From: Bdellovibrionaceae bacterium UBA2351
GTDB lineage: Bacteria; Bdellovibrionota; Bdellovibrionia; Bdellovibrionales; Bdellovibrionaceae
Direction: 5' to 3'
Length of the DNA stretch: 39,274 bases
Assembly (NCBI GenBank): GCA_002344565.1
Contig: DDTZ01000136.1
Location: 32,190 to 71,463 of the forward strand
Shown here in pieces: positions 39,139 to 39,274 of the stretch. Every line of letters starts with the position of its first letter. Position 1 is the stretch's first letter. A program made the translations under genes and the position numbers. The notes under the pieces were generated by a model. It ran no database searches, was not told the DNA's origin, and worked only from the letters and a program-made list of their open reading frames with translations.

Positions 39139-39274
39139 TTACTCTTCGCTCTGAAGCTTTGAAAGCTCTTCTTTTAAGCGTTGGTCAGCTTGTTCCTTAG
39201 CTGATGAGTTGTTAACAGCTGCTTTTGCAACTTGAGGTGAAGTTGGAACTGGAGTTCCTTCAGCCTTGTATTTT
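39139..39274 (-). CDS. C-terminal end of a gene upstream of infB, probably nusA (partial)
   Basis: The reading frame enters from the window edge and ends at TAA (39139-39141). The last 44 residues are KYKAEGTPVPTSPQVAKAAV and then a polar Ser/Glu/Lys/Gln-rich tail ending LSKLQSEE. The tail itself has no diagnostic motif. In most bacteria the gene before infB is nusA, or the small ylxR; position favours nusA. It ends 21 bases before the infB GTG, in the same operon. Confidence 0.55.
   Translation of the reverse strand, partial: KYKAEGTPVPTSPQVAKAAVNNSSAKEQADQRLKEELSKLQSEE

Noticed and set aside
1..39274. tRNA, rRNA, CRISPR, insertion sequences, prophage or toxin-antitoxin genes
   Set aside because: No cloverleaf, repeat-spacer array, transposase, integrase or paired small toxin gene was recognised; a covariance-model scan would be the decisive test for small RNAs.

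Overview
The window is chromosomal DNA of moderate-to-low G+C (about 40-43% by eye), densely coded, with no mobile element, tRNA, rRNA or CRISPR seen. Its gene content points to a Gram-negative bacterium of the Bdellovibrio group (Bdellovibrionota). The evidence is a type II secretion GspC-GspD-GspE cluster, many secreted or outer-membrane proteins of unknown family, a lipoprotein ending its signal in FNNC, a papain-like secreted protease, and a mutL-miaA-yicC-gmk-rpoZ-rel operon. A Pseudobdellovibrio-like species would fit the base composition, but that is inference.

Layout. 1-5700, mostly plus strand: the tail of an oligopeptide-type substrate-binding protein, a secreted orphan, a minus-strand C1 cysteine peptidase, a small zinc-motif protein, an SDR reductase overlapping a 6-pyruvoyl-tetrahydropterin synthase-type gene, an RluF-like pseudouridine synthase, and a secreted coiled-coil protein. 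5700-9500, minus strand: YceI, a glycerophosphodiesterase, an AsmA-like envelope protein and GreA. A textbook terminator downstream of greA lies inside the AsmA-like reading frame. 9700-16000, plus strand: NrnA, a Bfd-like ferredoxin, then GspC, GspD and GspE.

16000-27400, minus strand: a lipoprotein and an OmpA-family barrel, then a long likely operon. In transcription order this is a zinc-ribbon membrane protein, a DPM1-type glycosyltransferase, an SH3-plus-barrel protein, mutL, miaA, yicC, gmk, rpoZ and rel. It joins mismatch repair, tRNA modification, GTP/GDP supply, RNA polymerase omega and (p)ppGpp metabolism. 27400-29260, plus strand: three envelope proteins of unknown role. 29260-39274, minus strand: the conserved translation/RNA-decay block (a partial gene that is probably nusA, then infB, rbfA, truB, a von Willebrand A lipoprotein, rpsO, pnp), followed by an M16 peptidase and dut.

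Most genes are conserved housekeeping genes. The features most worth a second look are regulatory or contextual. They are the terminator inside a coding start, several secreted-protein genes whose -10-like box almost touches the start codon (leaderless candidates), and hairpins at truB, rpsO, pnp, gspC/gspD and rpoZ/rel. Three gene-level points also stand out: the PTPS-plus-SDR pair suggesting a biopterin-type pathway, the papain-like enzyme without a propeptide, and the vWA lipoprotein embedded among translation genes. I did not find a clearly new multi-gene defence or mobile system.
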